A DNA stretch of 64,000 nt from Chromobacterium sphagni (GTDB lineage Bacteria; Pseudomonadota; Gammaproteobacteria; Burkholderiales; Chromobacteriaceae), in NCBI RefSeq assembly GCF_001855555.1, contig NZ_MKCT01000021.1, forward strand, positions 1 to 64,000. Direction: 5' to 3'. The translations under genes were made by a program, and so were the position numbers. Below the pieces are notes generated by a model. The model made no database searches. It was given only the letters and a program-made list of their open reading frames with translations, and was not told where the DNA came from. Positions 40,959 to 50,988 of this stretch are shown here, piece by piece (the stretch's first letter is position 1; each line of letters opens with the position of its first letter).

Positions 40959-43900
40959 ATGTGGATTGTCGAAACGGCCCTTAAACGGCCTTATACCTTC
41001 ATCGTGATGGCCATCATCATCCTGCTGGCCACCCCGCTGGCGATCATGCGCACGCCGGTGGACGTGCTGCCGGAAATCGACATTCCGGTGATCAGCGTGA
41101 TTTGGGGCTACGGCGGCCTCGCGCCGCAGCAGATGGCCGACCGAATCACCCAGACCCACGAGCGGGTGCTGACCACCACCGTCAACGACATCGAACACAT
41201 CGAGTCGCAGTCGCTGTCCGGCATTTCCATCATCAAGATCTTCTTCCAGCCCAACGTCAACATCCAGACCGCGATCGCGCAGGTGGTGGCAGTATCGCAG
41301 GCGGTGGTGAAGCAGATGCCGCCGGGCGCGACCGCTCCGCTGATCATCAAGTACACCGCCTCCAGCGTGCCGGTGATCCAGTTGGGGCTGTCCAGCAAAT
41401 CGATGTCGGAACAGGACGTGTTCGACACCGCCGTCAACATTCTCCGACCGCAGCTGGTGACGATACCGGGCATCGCCATCACCTATCCTTACGGCGGCAA
41501 GGTGCGCCTGCTGTCGGTAGACCTGGACACCCGCGCCATCGCCGCCAAGGGCCTGACGCCGGCCGACGTGGTCAACGCCGTCAACAGCCAGAACCTGGCA
41601 TTGCCCTCCGGCACCGCCAAGATAGGCGGCACCGAATACAATGTGGAGCTGAACGGCTCGCCCGACACCATCGCCGGCCTCAACAACATCCCGGTGAAGA
41701 CGGTGAACGGCGCCACGGTATTCCTGCGCGAGGTGGCGCACGTGCGCGACGGCTTCTCGCCGCAGACCAACATCGTCAAGCAGAACGGCCAGCGCGGCCT
41801 GATGATGTCGATCTACAAGAACGGCGGCGCCTCGACGCTGGACGTGGTCAACCACTTGAAGGAAAAGCTGCCCAGCCTGCTGCCGCTGCTGCCCAAGAGC
41901 ATCCAGATCAGCCTGCTGGCCGACCAGTCGATCTTCGTCAAGACCGCGGTCAGCGGCGTGATTCACGAGGCGCTGGTGGCGGCGGTGCTCACCGCGGTGA
42001 TGCTGCTGCTGTTCCTGGGCAACTGGCGCACCACCTCCATCATCGCCATCTCCATCCCGCTGTCCATCTTCTCGTCCATCGTCGCGCTGCACGCGATAGG
42101 CGAAACCATCAACGTGATGACGCTGGGGGGCCTGGCGCTGGCGGTCGGCATTCTGGTGGACGACGCCACGGTGACGATAGAAAACATCGAGCGCCACCTG
42201 CACATGGGTTCGCCGCTGTATACCGCCATCCTGGACGGCGCCGGCGAAATCGCCATTCCGGCCTTCGTCTCCACGCTGTGCATCTGCATCGTGTTCGTGC
42301 CGATGTTCTTCCTGGAGGGCGTCGCCCGCTACCTGTTCGTGCCCATGGCCGAGGCGGTGGTCTTCGCCATGCTGGCCTCCTACGTGCTGTCGCGGACCCT
42401 GGTGCCGACGTTGGCGCTGCTGCTGATGGGCCACCGCCATGGCAACGGCCGCGTCGACCGGTGGATACACCATGTGCATGAAGGCTTCAACGCCCGTTTC
42501 GAGCGGCTGCGCGAGCTGTACGTGCACTTGCTCAGCCACCTGTTGACCCACCGCAAGAGCTTCATCGCCGGCTTCCTGGGCTTCTGCCTGGCCTCCTGCG
42601 GCCTGTACCTGCTGCTGGGACGCGACCTGTTTCCGGAGGTGGACACCGGCCAGATCAAGCTGCACGTGCGCGCGCCCACCGGCATCCGCATCGAGAACAC
42701 CGCAGTCCTGGCCGACCAGGTCGACGCCGTCATCCGCGGCGTGATTCCGCCCGCCGATCTGGACTCCATCATCGACAACATCGGCCTGCCGTACAGCGGC
42801 ATCAACCTGTCCTACAGCAACTCCGGCACCATAGGCACGCTGGACGACGAGGTGCTGATCTCGCTCAAACCCGGCCACCAGCCCAGCAGCGGCTATATCG
42901 ACGCCCTGCCCAAGGTGCTGGAAAAACGCTTCCCAGGCGTGGAGTTCTTCTTCCAGCCTGCCGACATCATCACCCAGATTCTCAACTTCGGCTCACCCGC
43001 CGCCATCGACGTGCAGATCGTCGGCAAGAGCCAGGCCGACAACGCCGCCTTCGCCGGCCGGCTGCTGTCGCGGATCAAGGCGGTGCCGGGCGCGGCCGAC
43101 GTGCATGTGCACCAGCGGCTGGACTCGCCGTCGATCCAGCTCGCCATGGACCGGGCGCGGATGCAGGGCATGGGCATCGCGCCGTTCGACGTGGCGCAGA
43201 ACCTGTTGCTGCCGCTGTCCGGCAGCCAGCAGACCCAGCCGGCGTTCTGGCTGAATCCGGCCAACAGCATCGTCTACAACCTGCAGGCGCAGACGCCGCA
43301 ATACCAGATCAGCACGCTGGACCAGCTGATGCAGCTGCCGATCAACCCGGCCGGCGGCCGCGCCGCCAGCCAGCAGACGCTGGGCAATCTGGTCAGCGCC
43401 GCGCCGGGACGCGAAGCCGCCATCGTCACCCGCTACAACATCCTGCCTTCGATCGACCTCTACGCCAGCGCGCGCGGCCGCGATCTGGGTTCGGTGGCCG
43501 GCGCCATCCAGCAGATCATCGCCGAGGAGCAGGTCCATCTGCCCAAGGGCAGCCAGATCCACATGCGCGGCCAGGTGGAAACCATGCAGTCGTCCTACCT
43601 CGGCCTCGGCGTCGGCATCCTCGGCGCCATCGTGCTGGTCTACCTGCTGATCGTGGTGAATTTCCAGTCCTGGCTGGACCCCTTCATCATCATCAGCGCG
43701 CTGCCGGCGGCGCTGGCCGGCATCGCCTGGCTGCTGATCCTCACCGGCACCGACCTTTCCGTGCCGGCGCTGACCGGCGCCATCATGACCATGGGGGTGG
43801 CCACCGCCAACAGCATCCTGGTGGTCTCCTTCGCCCGCCAGCGGCTGCACGAAGGCCTGCCGCCGCTGTCCGCCGCGCTGGAGGCCGGCGCCACCCGGCT

Positions 43901-44150
43901 GCGCCCGGTGCTGATGACGGCGCTGGCGATGATCATAGGCATGATTCCGATGGCCATCGGCATCGGCGAAGGCTCGGAGCAGAACGCCCCGCTCGGCCGC
44001 GCCGTGATCGGCGGCCTGCTGTTCGCCACTGTCTCCACGCTGCTGTTCGTGCCGGTGGTGTTCGCCAGCTTCCACCGCCACCTGGCAAAACGCAAACAAC
44101 ACGCGGCAGACGCGGCGGCCAACGCCCGGACTCCCGCACAGGACGCTTGA
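40959..44150 (+). CDS. RND-family efflux pump, inner-membrane permease
   Basis: A 1,063-residue resistance-nodulation-division transporter that exports substrates across the envelope using the proton gradient. It starts MWIVETALKRPYTFIVMAII with the first helix. The periplasmic pore domain follows (GATAPLIIKYTASSVPVIQL), then the proton-relay helix GILVDDATVTIENIERHLH with paired Asp and the second half-repeat (GRDLFPEVDTGQIKLHVRAP). The C-terminal helix bundle includes TGAIMTMGVATANSILVVSF and ends GGLLFATVSTLLFVPVVFAS. By motifs it is closer to HAE1/multidrug pumps than to metal pumps. It is the first gene of pump-adaptor-channel. An upstream TTG extension was rejected. Confidence 0.93.
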   Translation: MWIVETALKRPYTFIVMAIIILLATPLAIMRTPVDVLPEIDIPVISVIWGYGGLAPQQMADRITQTHERVLTTTVNDIEHIESQSLSGISIIKIFFQPNVNIQTAIAQVVAVSQAVVKQMPPGATAPLIIKYTASSVPVIQLGLSSKSMSEQDVFDTAVNILRPQLVTIPGIAITYPYGGKVRLLSVDLDTRAIAAKGLTPADVVNAVNSQNLALPSGTAKIGGTEYNVELNGSPDTIAGLNNIPVKTVNGATVFLREVAHVRDGFSPQTNIVKQNGQRGLMMSIYKNGGASTLDVVNHLKEKLPSLLPLLPKSIQISLLADQSIFVKTAVSGVIHEALVAAVLTAVMLLLFLGNWRTTSIIAISIPLSIFSSIVALHAIGETINVMTLGGLALAVGILVDDATVTIENIERHLHMGSPLYTAILDGAGEIAIPAFVSTLCICIVFVPMFFLEGVARYLFVPMAEAVVFAMLASYVLSRTLVPTLALLLMGHRHGNGRVDRWIHHVHEGFNARFERLRELYVHLLSHLLTHRKSFIAGFLGFCLASCGLYLLLGRDLFPEVDTGQIKLHVRAPTGIRIENTAVLADQVDAVIRGVIPPADLDSIIDNIGLPYSGINLSYSNSGTIGTLDDEVLISLKPGHQPSSGYIDALPKVLEKRFPGVEFFFQPADIITQILNFGSPAAIDVQIVGKSQADNAAFAGRLLSRIKAVPGAADVHVHQRLDSPSIQLAMDRARMQGMGIAPFDVAQNLLLPLSGSQQTQPAFWLNPANSIVYNLQAQTPQYQISTLDQLMQLPINPAGGRAASQQTLGNLVSAAPGREAAIVTRYNILPSIDLYASARGRDLGSVAGAIQQIIAEEQVHLPKGSQIHMRGQVETMQSSYLGLGVGILGAIVLVYLLIVVNFQSWLDPFIIISALPAALAGIAWLLILTGTDLSVPALTGAIMTMGVATANSILVVSFARQRLHEGLPPLSAALEAGATRLRPVLMTALAMIIGMIPMAIGIGEGSEQNAPLGRAVIGGLLFATVSTLLFVPVVFASFHRHLAKRKQHAADAAANARTPAQDA

Positions 44151-44151
44151 C

Positions 44152-45309
44152 ATGACTGAACCACGCAACACCCATCAGGGCCTGCCCGAACTGCATCTGC
44201 ACCACACCAGCCGCAGCGCGGTGGTGCGCAAGACACGCATCGCCGCCGCGATCATCCTGATCCTGCTGCTGGCGGGCCTGGCCCGCACGCTGCTGGTGCG
44301 CCGCGCCAATACCGAAGCGCTGGCCAGCGACGCCGCCAGCCATGCGACGCTGGTCGTCAGCGTGGTGACGCCCGCCCCGGGCCACGCCGAAGCCCGCCTC
44401 ACCCTGCCGGCCACGCTGCAAGGCATGGCCGAGGCGCAGATCTACGCCCGCACCAGTGGCTACATCAAGCGCTGGTACAAGGACATCGGCCAGCCGGTGA
44501 AAAAAGGCGATCTCCTGGCCGAACTGGACATCCCCGACATCGACAAGCAGGTGCAGGAAGCCCGCGCCAACCTGGAGCTGGCCAAAACCGCCTGGCTGCG
44601 CTGGAAGACGCTGCGCGCCCAGGACGCCGTATCGCAGCAGGAGCTGGACGAGAAGGAAAGCGCCTACAAGCAGGCCGACGCTGAATTCAAGCGGCTGCGC
44701 GACCAGCAGGACTTCGCCCGCGTCACCGCCCCGTTCGACGGCATCGTCACCCGCCGCAACATCGATACCGGCAGCCTGGTCAACGCCGGCAACGGCGGCA
44801 GCGCGCAGGCGCTGTTCGCCACCGCGCAGATCGACAAGCTGCATCTGTATGTCTACGTGCCGCAAGCGCAGGCCGGCGACATCCGCGTCGGCGAGAAGGT
44901 CGACATCCTGCGCCAGGAAGCGCCGGGCCGGCCGGTCAAGGGCAAGGTGGCGCGCACCGCCGGCGCCATCGACCCCGCCACCCGCACGCTGCAGGTGGAA
45001 GTGACGGTGGCCAACCCCGGCCACGGCCTGCTGCCCGGACAATACGTGGACGTGTCCTTCAAGCTGCCCAAGGGCAACAGCCTGACCCTGCCGACCAACA
45101 CCCTGCAGTTCGGCGCCAAGGGCAGCCGCGTCGCGCTGGTGGACGCCGGCAACAAGGTGCGGCTGCAAGCGGTGGCCGTCGGCATCGACTATGGCCACGA
45201 AGTTGAGATCAAGGCCGGGCTGAAGGCCGACGACAAGGTCATCATCAACCCGCCGGACTCGATCAACAACGGCCAGGCGGTGGCCATCGCCGCCGCCAGG
45301 GGGGAATGA
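44152..45309 (+). CDS. RND efflux periplasmic adaptor (membrane fusion protein)
   Basis: A 385-residue adaptor joining the RND pump to the outer-membrane channel. An N-terminal membrane anchor near residues 28-48 (KTRIAAAIILILLLAGLART) precedes a biotinyl-lipoyl half (AEAQIYARTSGYIKRWYKDI; GQPVKKGDLLAELDIPDIDK), a coiled-coil hairpin (about 125-190), the second lipoyl half (FARVTAPFDGIVTRRNIDTG), and beta-barrel and membrane-proximal domains. It starts one base after the pump stop. It has no lipobox, so it is anchored by the helix. Confidence 0.93.
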   Translation: MTEPRNTHQGLPELHLHHTSRSAVVRKTRIAAAIILILLLAGLARTLLVRRANTEALASDAASHATLVVSVVTPAPGHAEARLTLPATLQGMAEAQIYARTSGYIKRWYKDIGQPVKKGDLLAELDIPDIDKQVQEARANLELAKTAWLRWKTLRAQDAVSQQELDEKESAYKQADAEFKRLRDQQDFARVTAPFDGIVTRRNIDTGSLVNAGNGGSAQALFATAQIDKLHLYVYVPQAQAGDIRVGEKVDILRQEAPGRPVKGKVARTAGAIDPATRTLQVEVTVANPGHGLLPGQYVDVSFKLPKGNSLTLPTNTLQFGAKGSRVALVDAGNKVRLQAVAVGIDYGHEVEIKAGLKADDKVIINPPDSINNGQAVAIAAARGE

Positions 45310-46730
45310 TGGCGATGCGCGCCCTTACCCTGCTTATCGCGCTAGGCCTCAGCGCCTGCGCCGCCGTCGGCCCGGATTACGTCCGCCCGGCGAGCGAGTT
45401 GCCGGCGCAATGGAAAAGCGATGGCGACTGGCAGCCGGCCTCTCCCGCCGACAGCCAGCCCAAGACCGAATGGTGGCGCGCCTTCGGCGACGCCGAACTG
45501 AACCGGCTGGAAGCCGACGCTCTGGCGCGCAGCCCGACGCTGCAGACCGCGCTGGCCAGGCTGGACCAGGCCGAGGCGCAAAGCCGCGTCCACGGCGCCG
45601 CCGCGCTGCCGGCGGTCAGTCTAGGCGCCGCGGCGTCGCGCAGCCGCATCTCCGCCGACCGGCCGCTGTCGGCCTACGGCTCCAGCAACAGCAGCGTGGT
45701 GCAAAACGATCTGAAACCCACGCTGGGCGTCAGCTATGAAATCGACTGGCTGGGCCGGGTGCGTCGCGACATCGAAAGCGCGCGCGCCAGCGCCGAACAG
45801 GCCGCCGCCGAACAGGCCAATGTGCAGCTGCTGCTCACAGCGCAGCTGGCCAGCGTCTATCTGCAACTGCGCCAGCAGGACGAGGAGATACGCCTGCTGG
45901 ACGGCATCGTCGCCGCGCAGCAGCGGGTGCTGGAGCTGACCCGCATCCGCCGCCGGAACGGGCTGGACGCCGCCGGCGACGAGGCGCTGCAAACCGCCGC
46001 CGTGGCCGCCAACCGCGCCCAGCGCGAGCTGCTGCTCAACCAGCGCCGCCAGAACGAGGACCTGCTGGCCACCCTCAGCGGGACTCCGGCCGCCGGCTTC
46101 CGCCTGGCGCCCGGCGCGCTGCCGGCCAGCGCGCCGCAGATTCCGGCCGGCGCGCCCAGCCTGCTACTGCAGCGCCGTCCGGACATCGCCTCCGCCGAGC
46201 GGGCGATGGCCGCCGCCAACGCCCAGATCGGCGTGGCCCGCGCCGCCTATTTCCCGCAGTTGACCCTGATGCCGACCTACGCCGGCAGCGAATCCTCCAG
46301 CCTGGCCAACCTGTTCTCCACACCGGCGCTGATCTGGTCCATAGGCCTGCAGGCCACCCAGACGCTGTTCGACAACGGCCGCACCCGCGCCAATGTCGAC
46401 TACGCCCAGGCCGGCTACCGCGCCGCGCTGGCCAACTACCGCCAGAGCGTGCTGCAGGCGGTGCAGGAGGCGCAGGACGCGCTGGGCACGCTGCATGGCC
46501 TGGATGCCGCGCGCCGGCAGCAGGACGAGGCGGTGCGCAACCAGGACAAGGCCTACGCCATCGCCAAGCTGCGCTACCGCGAAGGCCTGGACAACGCGCT
46601 GACCCTGGCCATCGTCCAACAAAACCAGCTGACCGCCCAGCGCACGCAGGCGCAGCTGCGCGGCAGCCAGCTGATCGCCAGCGTCAGCCTGCTCAAGGCG
46701 CTGGGCGGCGGCTGGCAGGGTAGCCGATAA
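45306..46730 (+). CDS. RND efflux outer-membrane lipoprotein channel (NodT/OprM family)
   Basis: A 474-residue TolC-fold channel. The lipoprotein signal has lipobox LSAC with C18, followed by AAVGPDYVRPASELPAQWKS, the family opening. Two repeated OEP domains are seen (WWRAFGDAELNRLEADALAR; LQTALARLDQAEAQSRVHGA and later GVARAAYFPQLTLMPTYAGS; LFDNGRTRANVDYAQAGYRA). Its ATG overlaps the adaptor stop as ATGA. It ends the three-gene efflux operon. Confidence 0.93.
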   Translation: MMAMRALTLLIALGLSACAAVGPDYVRPASELPAQWKSDGDWQPASPADSQPKTEWWRAFGDAELNRLEADALARSPTLQTALARLDQAEAQSRVHGAAALPAVSLGAAASRSRISADRPLSAYGSSNSSVVQNDLKPTLGVSYEIDWLGRVRRDIESARASAEQAAAEQANVQLLLTAQLASVYLQLRQQDEEIRLLDGIVAAQQRVLELTRIRRRNGLDAAGDEALQTAAVAANRAQRELLLNQRRQNEDLLATLSGTPAAGFRLAPGALPASAPQIPAGAPSLLLQRRPDIASAERAMAAANAQIGVARAAYFPQLTLMPTYAGSESSSLANLFSTPALIWSIGLQATQTLFDNGRTRANVDYAQAGYRAALANYRQSVLQAVQEAQDALGTLHGLDAARRQQDEAVRNQDKAYAIAKLRYREGLDNALTLAIVQQNQLTAQRTQAQLRGSQLIASVSLLKALGGGWQGSR

Positions 46731-47040
46731 ATTCATATTTATTCGCAATTAGAACAGTAAGAATTGCAACAAACTGCTACAAATAAGCTCAGACAGACCG
46801 ATCAGCCTCCCGCGGGCTGGTCGGCCGGCCTTGTAGCGGCTGGCTTCCCCTTTCCCTCCTGCAGTATCCCCCGCCAATCGCCGCCGCTGCCGGCTTCCGC
46901 GCGTCACGAGACAAAACCACTTTTGATAAATGGTCATAGCCTCCGCATCGGAGTAGCATAAAAAATAGCAAAAGCAACAAAGCTATCAGTTTTGGATATC
47001 CGTCCTCCCAAGCGTGCGGATACCCTTGAGGAGATGGACG
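46731..47040. other. Intergenic region between efflux and formate dehydrogenase operons
   Basis: A 310-bp gap. It contains an imperfect 10-bp stem CCGATCAGCC / GGCTGGTCGG at 46798-46824 without a T-tract, and AT-rich sequence before the formate dehydrogenase start. TTGAT at 46922 is only half of an FNR-type site. GAGGAG stands before the downstream ATG. No gene seen. Confidence 0.5.
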
Positions 47041-50000
47041 ATGGAAGTCACCCGACGCCAGCTGTTCAAGCTGACCGCGGCGCAGTTGGGCGCCTCCAGC
47101 CTGGTCGCCATGGGTTTCGCGCCGCAGCAGGCATTGGCCGAAGTGCGCCAGTTCAAGCTGATGGGCGCGCGCGAAACCCGCAATACCTGCACTTATTGTT
47201 CGGTCGGCTGCGGCCTGATCCTTTACGGGCTGGGCGACGGCGCCAAGAACGCCAGCGGAACGATCTACCATATCGAGGGCGACCCGGACCATCCGGTCAG
47301 CCGCGGCTCGCTCTGTCCCAAGGGCGCCGGCCTGCTCGATTTCATCCACAGCCCCAAGCGGCTGAAATATCCGGAAGTGCGCGAAGCCGGCGGCAACGAG
47401 TGGAAGCGCATCAGCTGGGATGAGGCGATACGCCGCATCGCCCGCCACATGAAGGACGACCGCGACGCCAACGTGGTGGAAAAAAACGCCGCCGGCGTGC
47501 CGATCAACCGCTGGCTGTCCACCGCCATGCTCACCGCCTCGGCCGGCTCCAACGAAACCGGCGTGATCTCGCAGAAATTCATCCGCAGCCTGGGCATCGT
47601 CGCCACCGACGCCCAGGCCCGGGTCTGCCACGGCCCCACGGTATCGGCGCTGGCGTCCACCTTCGGCCGAGGCGCGATGACCAACAGCTGGGTGGACATC
47701 AAGAACGCCGACTTCATCCTGGTGATGGGCGGCAACGCCGCCGAGGCGCACCCGGTGGGCTTCAAGTGGGCGATAGAGGCCAAGAAGACGCGCGGCACCA
47801 AGCTGATTGTGGTGGACCCGCGCTACAACCGCACCGCCTCGGTCTCCGACCTGTATCTGCCGATCCGCGTCGGCACCGACATCGCCTTTCTGGGCGGCGT
47901 GATCAACTGGCTGATCAAGAACGACAAGATCCAGTGGGAATACGTCAAGGCCTACACCAACGCCGCGCTGATCGTGCGCGAGGATTACCACTTCGACGAA
48001 GGCCTGTTCTCCGGCTACGACGAGGCCAAGAGCAAGTACGACAAGTCCAGCTGGAGCTACGAGCTGGACGAAGCCGGCCTGGCCAAAACCGACCCCACGC
48101 TGCAACACCCGCGCAGCGTGTGGCAGCTGATGAAGCAGCACTATTCCCGCTATACGCCGGAAACGGTCAACAATATCTGCGGCACGCCGACCGACGGCTT
48201 TCTGGAAGTGTGCAGGCAGCTGGGCGAGACCGCCAAACCTGACAAGGCCGGCACCATCCTGTACGCGCTGGGCTGGACCCAGCACACCACCGGCTCGCAG
48301 AACATCCGCACCATGGCGATGATCCAGCTGCTGTTGGGCAATATCGGCATGCCCGGCGGCGGCGTGAACGCGCTGCGCGGCCATTCCAACATCCAGGGCC
48401 TGTCCGACCTGGGCCTCTTGTCCACCAGCCTGCCCGGCTACCTGACGCTGCCCAGCGAAGCCGACCACCCCGACCTGGCCACCTATCTGGCCAAGACCAC
48501 CCCCAAGGCGCTGCAGGCCGGCCAGCTCAACTACTGGAGCAACACCCCCAAGTTCTTCGTCAGCCTGATGAAATGGATGTGGGGCGACAACGCGACAAAA
48601 GACAACGACTGGGGCTACGGCTGGCTGCCCAAGTGGGACAAGATGTACGACGTGCTGCACATCGCCGAACTGATGCACCAGGGCAAGATCAGCGGCTTCA
48701 TCGTGCAGGGCTTCAACCCGCTGGCCAGCTTCCCGGACGTCGCCAAGGTGACCGAGGCCTTCTCCAAGCTCAAATACATGGTGATCATCGACCCGATCGC
48801 CACCGAGACCTCCACCTTCTGGCAGAACCACGGCGACGCCCACGACGTCGATCCCGCCAAGATCCAGACCGAAGTGTTCCGCCTGCCGTCCACCTGTTTC
48901 GCCGAAGAGGACGGCTCCATCGTCAACTCGGCGCGCTGGCTGCAGTGGCACTGGAAAGGCGCCGAACCGCCCGGCGAAGCCAGGGGCGACAACGAGATCA
49001 TCGGCGAGCTGTTCGTCGCCGTGCGCGAGCTGTACCGCAAGGAAGGCGGCAAGCTGGCCGACCCCATCCTCAAGGTCAACTGGAACTACCACGACCCGGC
49101 CTCGCCCACCCCGGCCGAGCTGGCGATGGAGATGAACGGCAAGGCGCTCTCCGACCTGCCCGACCCGGCGGATCCGGCCAAGATCGCGGTGAAGAAGGGC
49201 GAGCAGTTGCCCGGCTTCGCGCTGCTGCAGGACGACGGCCGCACCGCCTGCGCCTGCTGGATCTTCTCCGGCTGCTGGACCCAGGCCGGCAACCAGATGG
49301 CGCGCCGCGACAACACCGACACCGGCCTGGGCAACACGCCGGGCTGGTCGTGGTCGTGGCCGGCCAACCGCCGCATCCTGTACAACCGCGCCTCCTGCGA
49401 CCCCTCCGGCAAACCCTGGGATCCGAAGCGCAAGCTGATCAGCTGGAACGGCGAGAAGTGGGTGGGCGGCGACGTGCCGGACTTCAAGATAGACGCCGCG
49501 CCGGACTCCGGCATGCAGCCCTTCATCATGAATCCGGAAGGGGTGGGCCGGCTGTTCTCGGCCGACAAGCTGGTGGACGGCCCCTTCCCCGAACACTACG
49601 AGCCGATGGAAAGCCCGATAGGCACCAATCCGCTGCACCCCAAGGTGGTGAGCAGCCCGGCGGTGCGCATCTTCAAGACCGACCGCGAACGGCTGGGCAC
49701 CCACCAGGACTACCCCTATGTCGGCACCACCTACCGGCTGACCGAGCACTTCCAGTTCTGGACCAAGTCTGTGCTGCTCAACGCCATCGCCCAGCCCGAG
49801 CAGTTCGTCGAGATCGGCGAGGCGCTGGCCCGCGAAAAAGGCATCGTCCAGGGCGATATGGTCAAAGTCAGCTCCAAGCGCGGCTTCGTCAAGGCCAAGG
49901 CGGTGGTCACCAAGCGGCTGATGGCGCTGAAGGTCAACGGCCAGACCGTGCACCAGATCGGCATCCCGCTGCACTGGGGCTGGGAGGGCGTAGCGCGGCC

Positions 50001-50097
50001 CGGCTACCTGACCAACTCGCTGCCGCCGGCGGTGGGCGACTGCAACACCCAGACGCCCGAATACAAAGCCTTCCTGGTCAAACTGGAAAAACTGTAA
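47041..50097 (+). CDS. fdnG: Formate dehydrogenase major (alpha) subunit, Cys-containing
   Basis: Catalytic subunit of a membrane-bound, periplasm-facing formate dehydrogenase that oxidises formate to CO2. The 1,018-residue protein has a Tat signal (TRRQLFK, residues 4-10), a [4Fe-4S] motif C50, C53, C57 and C93 (NTCTYCSVGCGL; SLCPKG), and molybdopterin domains. The active-site segment is ARVCHGPTVSALASTFGRGA with Cys196, encoded TGC at 47626, where E. coli FdnG has selenocysteine 196. Similarity to FdnG/FdoG is strong throughout. GAGGAG precedes the ATG; the frame is open 9 codons further upstream without a better site. First gene of the operon. Confidence 0.96.
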   Translation: MEVTRRQLFKLTAAQLGASSLVAMGFAPQQALAEVRQFKLMGARETRNTCTYCSVGCGLILYGLGDGAKNASGTIYHIEGDPDHPVSRGSLCPKGAGLLDFIHSPKRLKYPEVREAGGNEWKRISWDEAIRRIARHMKDDRDANVVEKNAAGVPINRWLSTAMLTASAGSNETGVISQKFIRSLGIVATDAQARVCHGPTVSALASTFGRGAMTNSWVDIKNADFILVMGGNAAEAHPVGFKWAIEAKKTRGTKLIVVDPRYNRTASVSDLYLPIRVGTDIAFLGGVINWLIKNDKIQWEYVKAYTNAALIVREDYHFDEGLFSGYDEAKSKYDKSSWSYELDEAGLAKTDPTLQHPRSVWQLMKQHYSRYTPETVNNICGTPTDGFLEVCRQLGETAKPDKAGTILYALGWTQHTTGSQNIRTMAMIQLLLGNIGMPGGGVNALRGHSNIQGLSDLGLLSTSLPGYLTLPSEADHPDLATYLAKTTPKALQAGQLNYWSNTPKFFVSLMKWMWGDNATKDNDWGYGWLPKWDKMYDVLHIAELMHQGKISGFIVQGFNPLASFPDVAKVTEAFSKLKYMVIIDPIATETSTFWQNHGDAHDVDPAKIQTEVFRLPSTCFAEEDGSIVNSARWLQWHWKGAEPPGEARGDNEIIGELFVAVRELYRKEGGKLADPILKVNWNYHDPASPTPAELAMEMNGKALSDLPDPADPAKIAVKKGEQLPGFALLQDDGRTACACWIFSGCWTQAGNQMARRDNTDTGLGNTPGWSWSWPANRRILYNRASCDPSGKPWDPKRKLISWNGEKWVGGDVPDFKIDAAPDSGMQPFIMNPEGVGRLFSADKLVDGPFPEHYEPMESPIGTNPLHPKVVSSPAVRIFKTDRERLGTHQDYPYVGTTYRLTEHFQFWTKSVLLNAIAQPEQFVEIGEALAREKGIVQGDMVKVSSKRGFVKAKAVVTKRLMALKVNGQTVHQIGIPLHWGWEGVARPGYLTNSLPPAVGDCNTQTPEYKAFLVKLEKL

Positions 50098-50109
50098 GGA
50101 GCCACGGCC

Positions 50110-50988
50110 ATGCCATTGCAATCGCTGGACATCCACCGCCGCTCCGCCAGCCCCACCGAGAGCCCCAAGGCGCGGCAGACCCTGGAAGTGGCCAAGCTGA
50201 TCGACGTGACGACCTGCATAGGCTGCAAGGCCTGCCAGGTGGCCTGTTCCGAGTGGAACGACATCCGCGAGGAGGTGGGCCACAACGTCGGCGTCTACGA
50301 CAATCCCGTCGACCTGTCCGCCAAGGCGTGGACGGTGATGCGCTTCGCCGAGGAGGAAAGCAACGGCAAGCTGGAGTGGCTGATCCGCAAGGACGGCTGC
50401 ATGCACTGCGCCGACCCCGGCTGCCTGAAGGCCTGCCCGTCGCCCGGCGCCATCGTGCAGTACAGCAACGGCATCGTCGATTTCCACCAGGAAAACTGCA
50501 TAGGCTGCGGCTATTGCATCGCCGGCTGTCCGTTCGACATTCCACGCATCAGCAAGGAAGACAACAAAGCCTACAAGTGCACGCTGTGCTCCGACCGCGT
50601 CGCCGTCGGCCTGGAGCCGGCCTGCGTCAAGACCTGTCCCACCGGCGCCATCCAGTTCGGCTCCAAGGAAGACATGAAGGAAGTGGCCGAGGAGAGGATC
50701 GTCGACCTCAGGCAGCGCGGCTACCACAATGCCGGCCTGTACGACCCGCAAGGCGTCGGCGGCACCCACGTGATGTACGTGCTGCACCACGCCGACAAAC
50801 CGGAACAGTATTCCGGCCTGCCCAAAGACCCGGCGATCAGCCCCACCGTGCAGCTGTGGAAGGGCTGGCTCAAGCCGCTGGCCACCCTGGGCATCGCCGC
50901 CGCCGGCCTGTTCGGCTTCCTGCACTACCTCAGCGTCGGCCCCAACCGCGCCGATGAAGAAGAAGATCATCCGGAGGATAAGTCATGA
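50110..50988 (+). CDS. fdnH: Formate dehydrogenase iron-sulfur (beta) subunit
   Basis: Electron-transfer subunit of 292 residues with four ferredoxin-type clusters: [11 protein letters not shown] near residue 36, [13 protein letters not shown] near 97, [11 protein letters not shown] near 130 and CTLC...CVKTCP near 157-180. A single C-terminal membrane helix is visible near 253-272 ([19 protein letters not shown]), as in FdnH/FdoH. It carries electrons from alpha to the cytochrome b subunit. It begins 12 bp after alpha and overlaps gamma by 4 bp. Confidence 0.96.
   Translation: MPLQSLDIHRRSASPTESPKARQTLEVAKLIDVTTCIGCKACQVACSEWNDIREEVGHNVGVYDNPVDLSAKAWTVMRFAEEESNGKLEWLIRKDGCMHCADPGCLKACPSPGAIVQYSNGIVDFHQENCIGCGYCIAGCPFDIPRISKEDNKAYKCTLCSDRVAVGLEPACVKTCPTGAIQFGSKEDMKEVAEERIVDLRQRGYHNAGLYDPQGVGGTHVMYVLHHADKPEQYSGLPKDPAISPTVQLWKGWLKPLATLGIAAAGLFGFLHYLSVGPNRADEEEDHPEDKS

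Noticed and set aside
46798-46824. Hairpin after the efflux operon as a terminator
   Set aside because: Stem has a mismatch and there is no T-tract on either strand.
46922-46936. Possible FNR site upstream of formate dehydrogenase
   Set aside because: Only the left half (TTGAT) matches; the right half does not resemble ATCAA.
46789-50970. A 1,393-codon open frame on - opposite the formate dehydrogenase genes
   Set aside because: Antisense to fdnG and fdnH with low-complexity composition; a GC-bias shadow.
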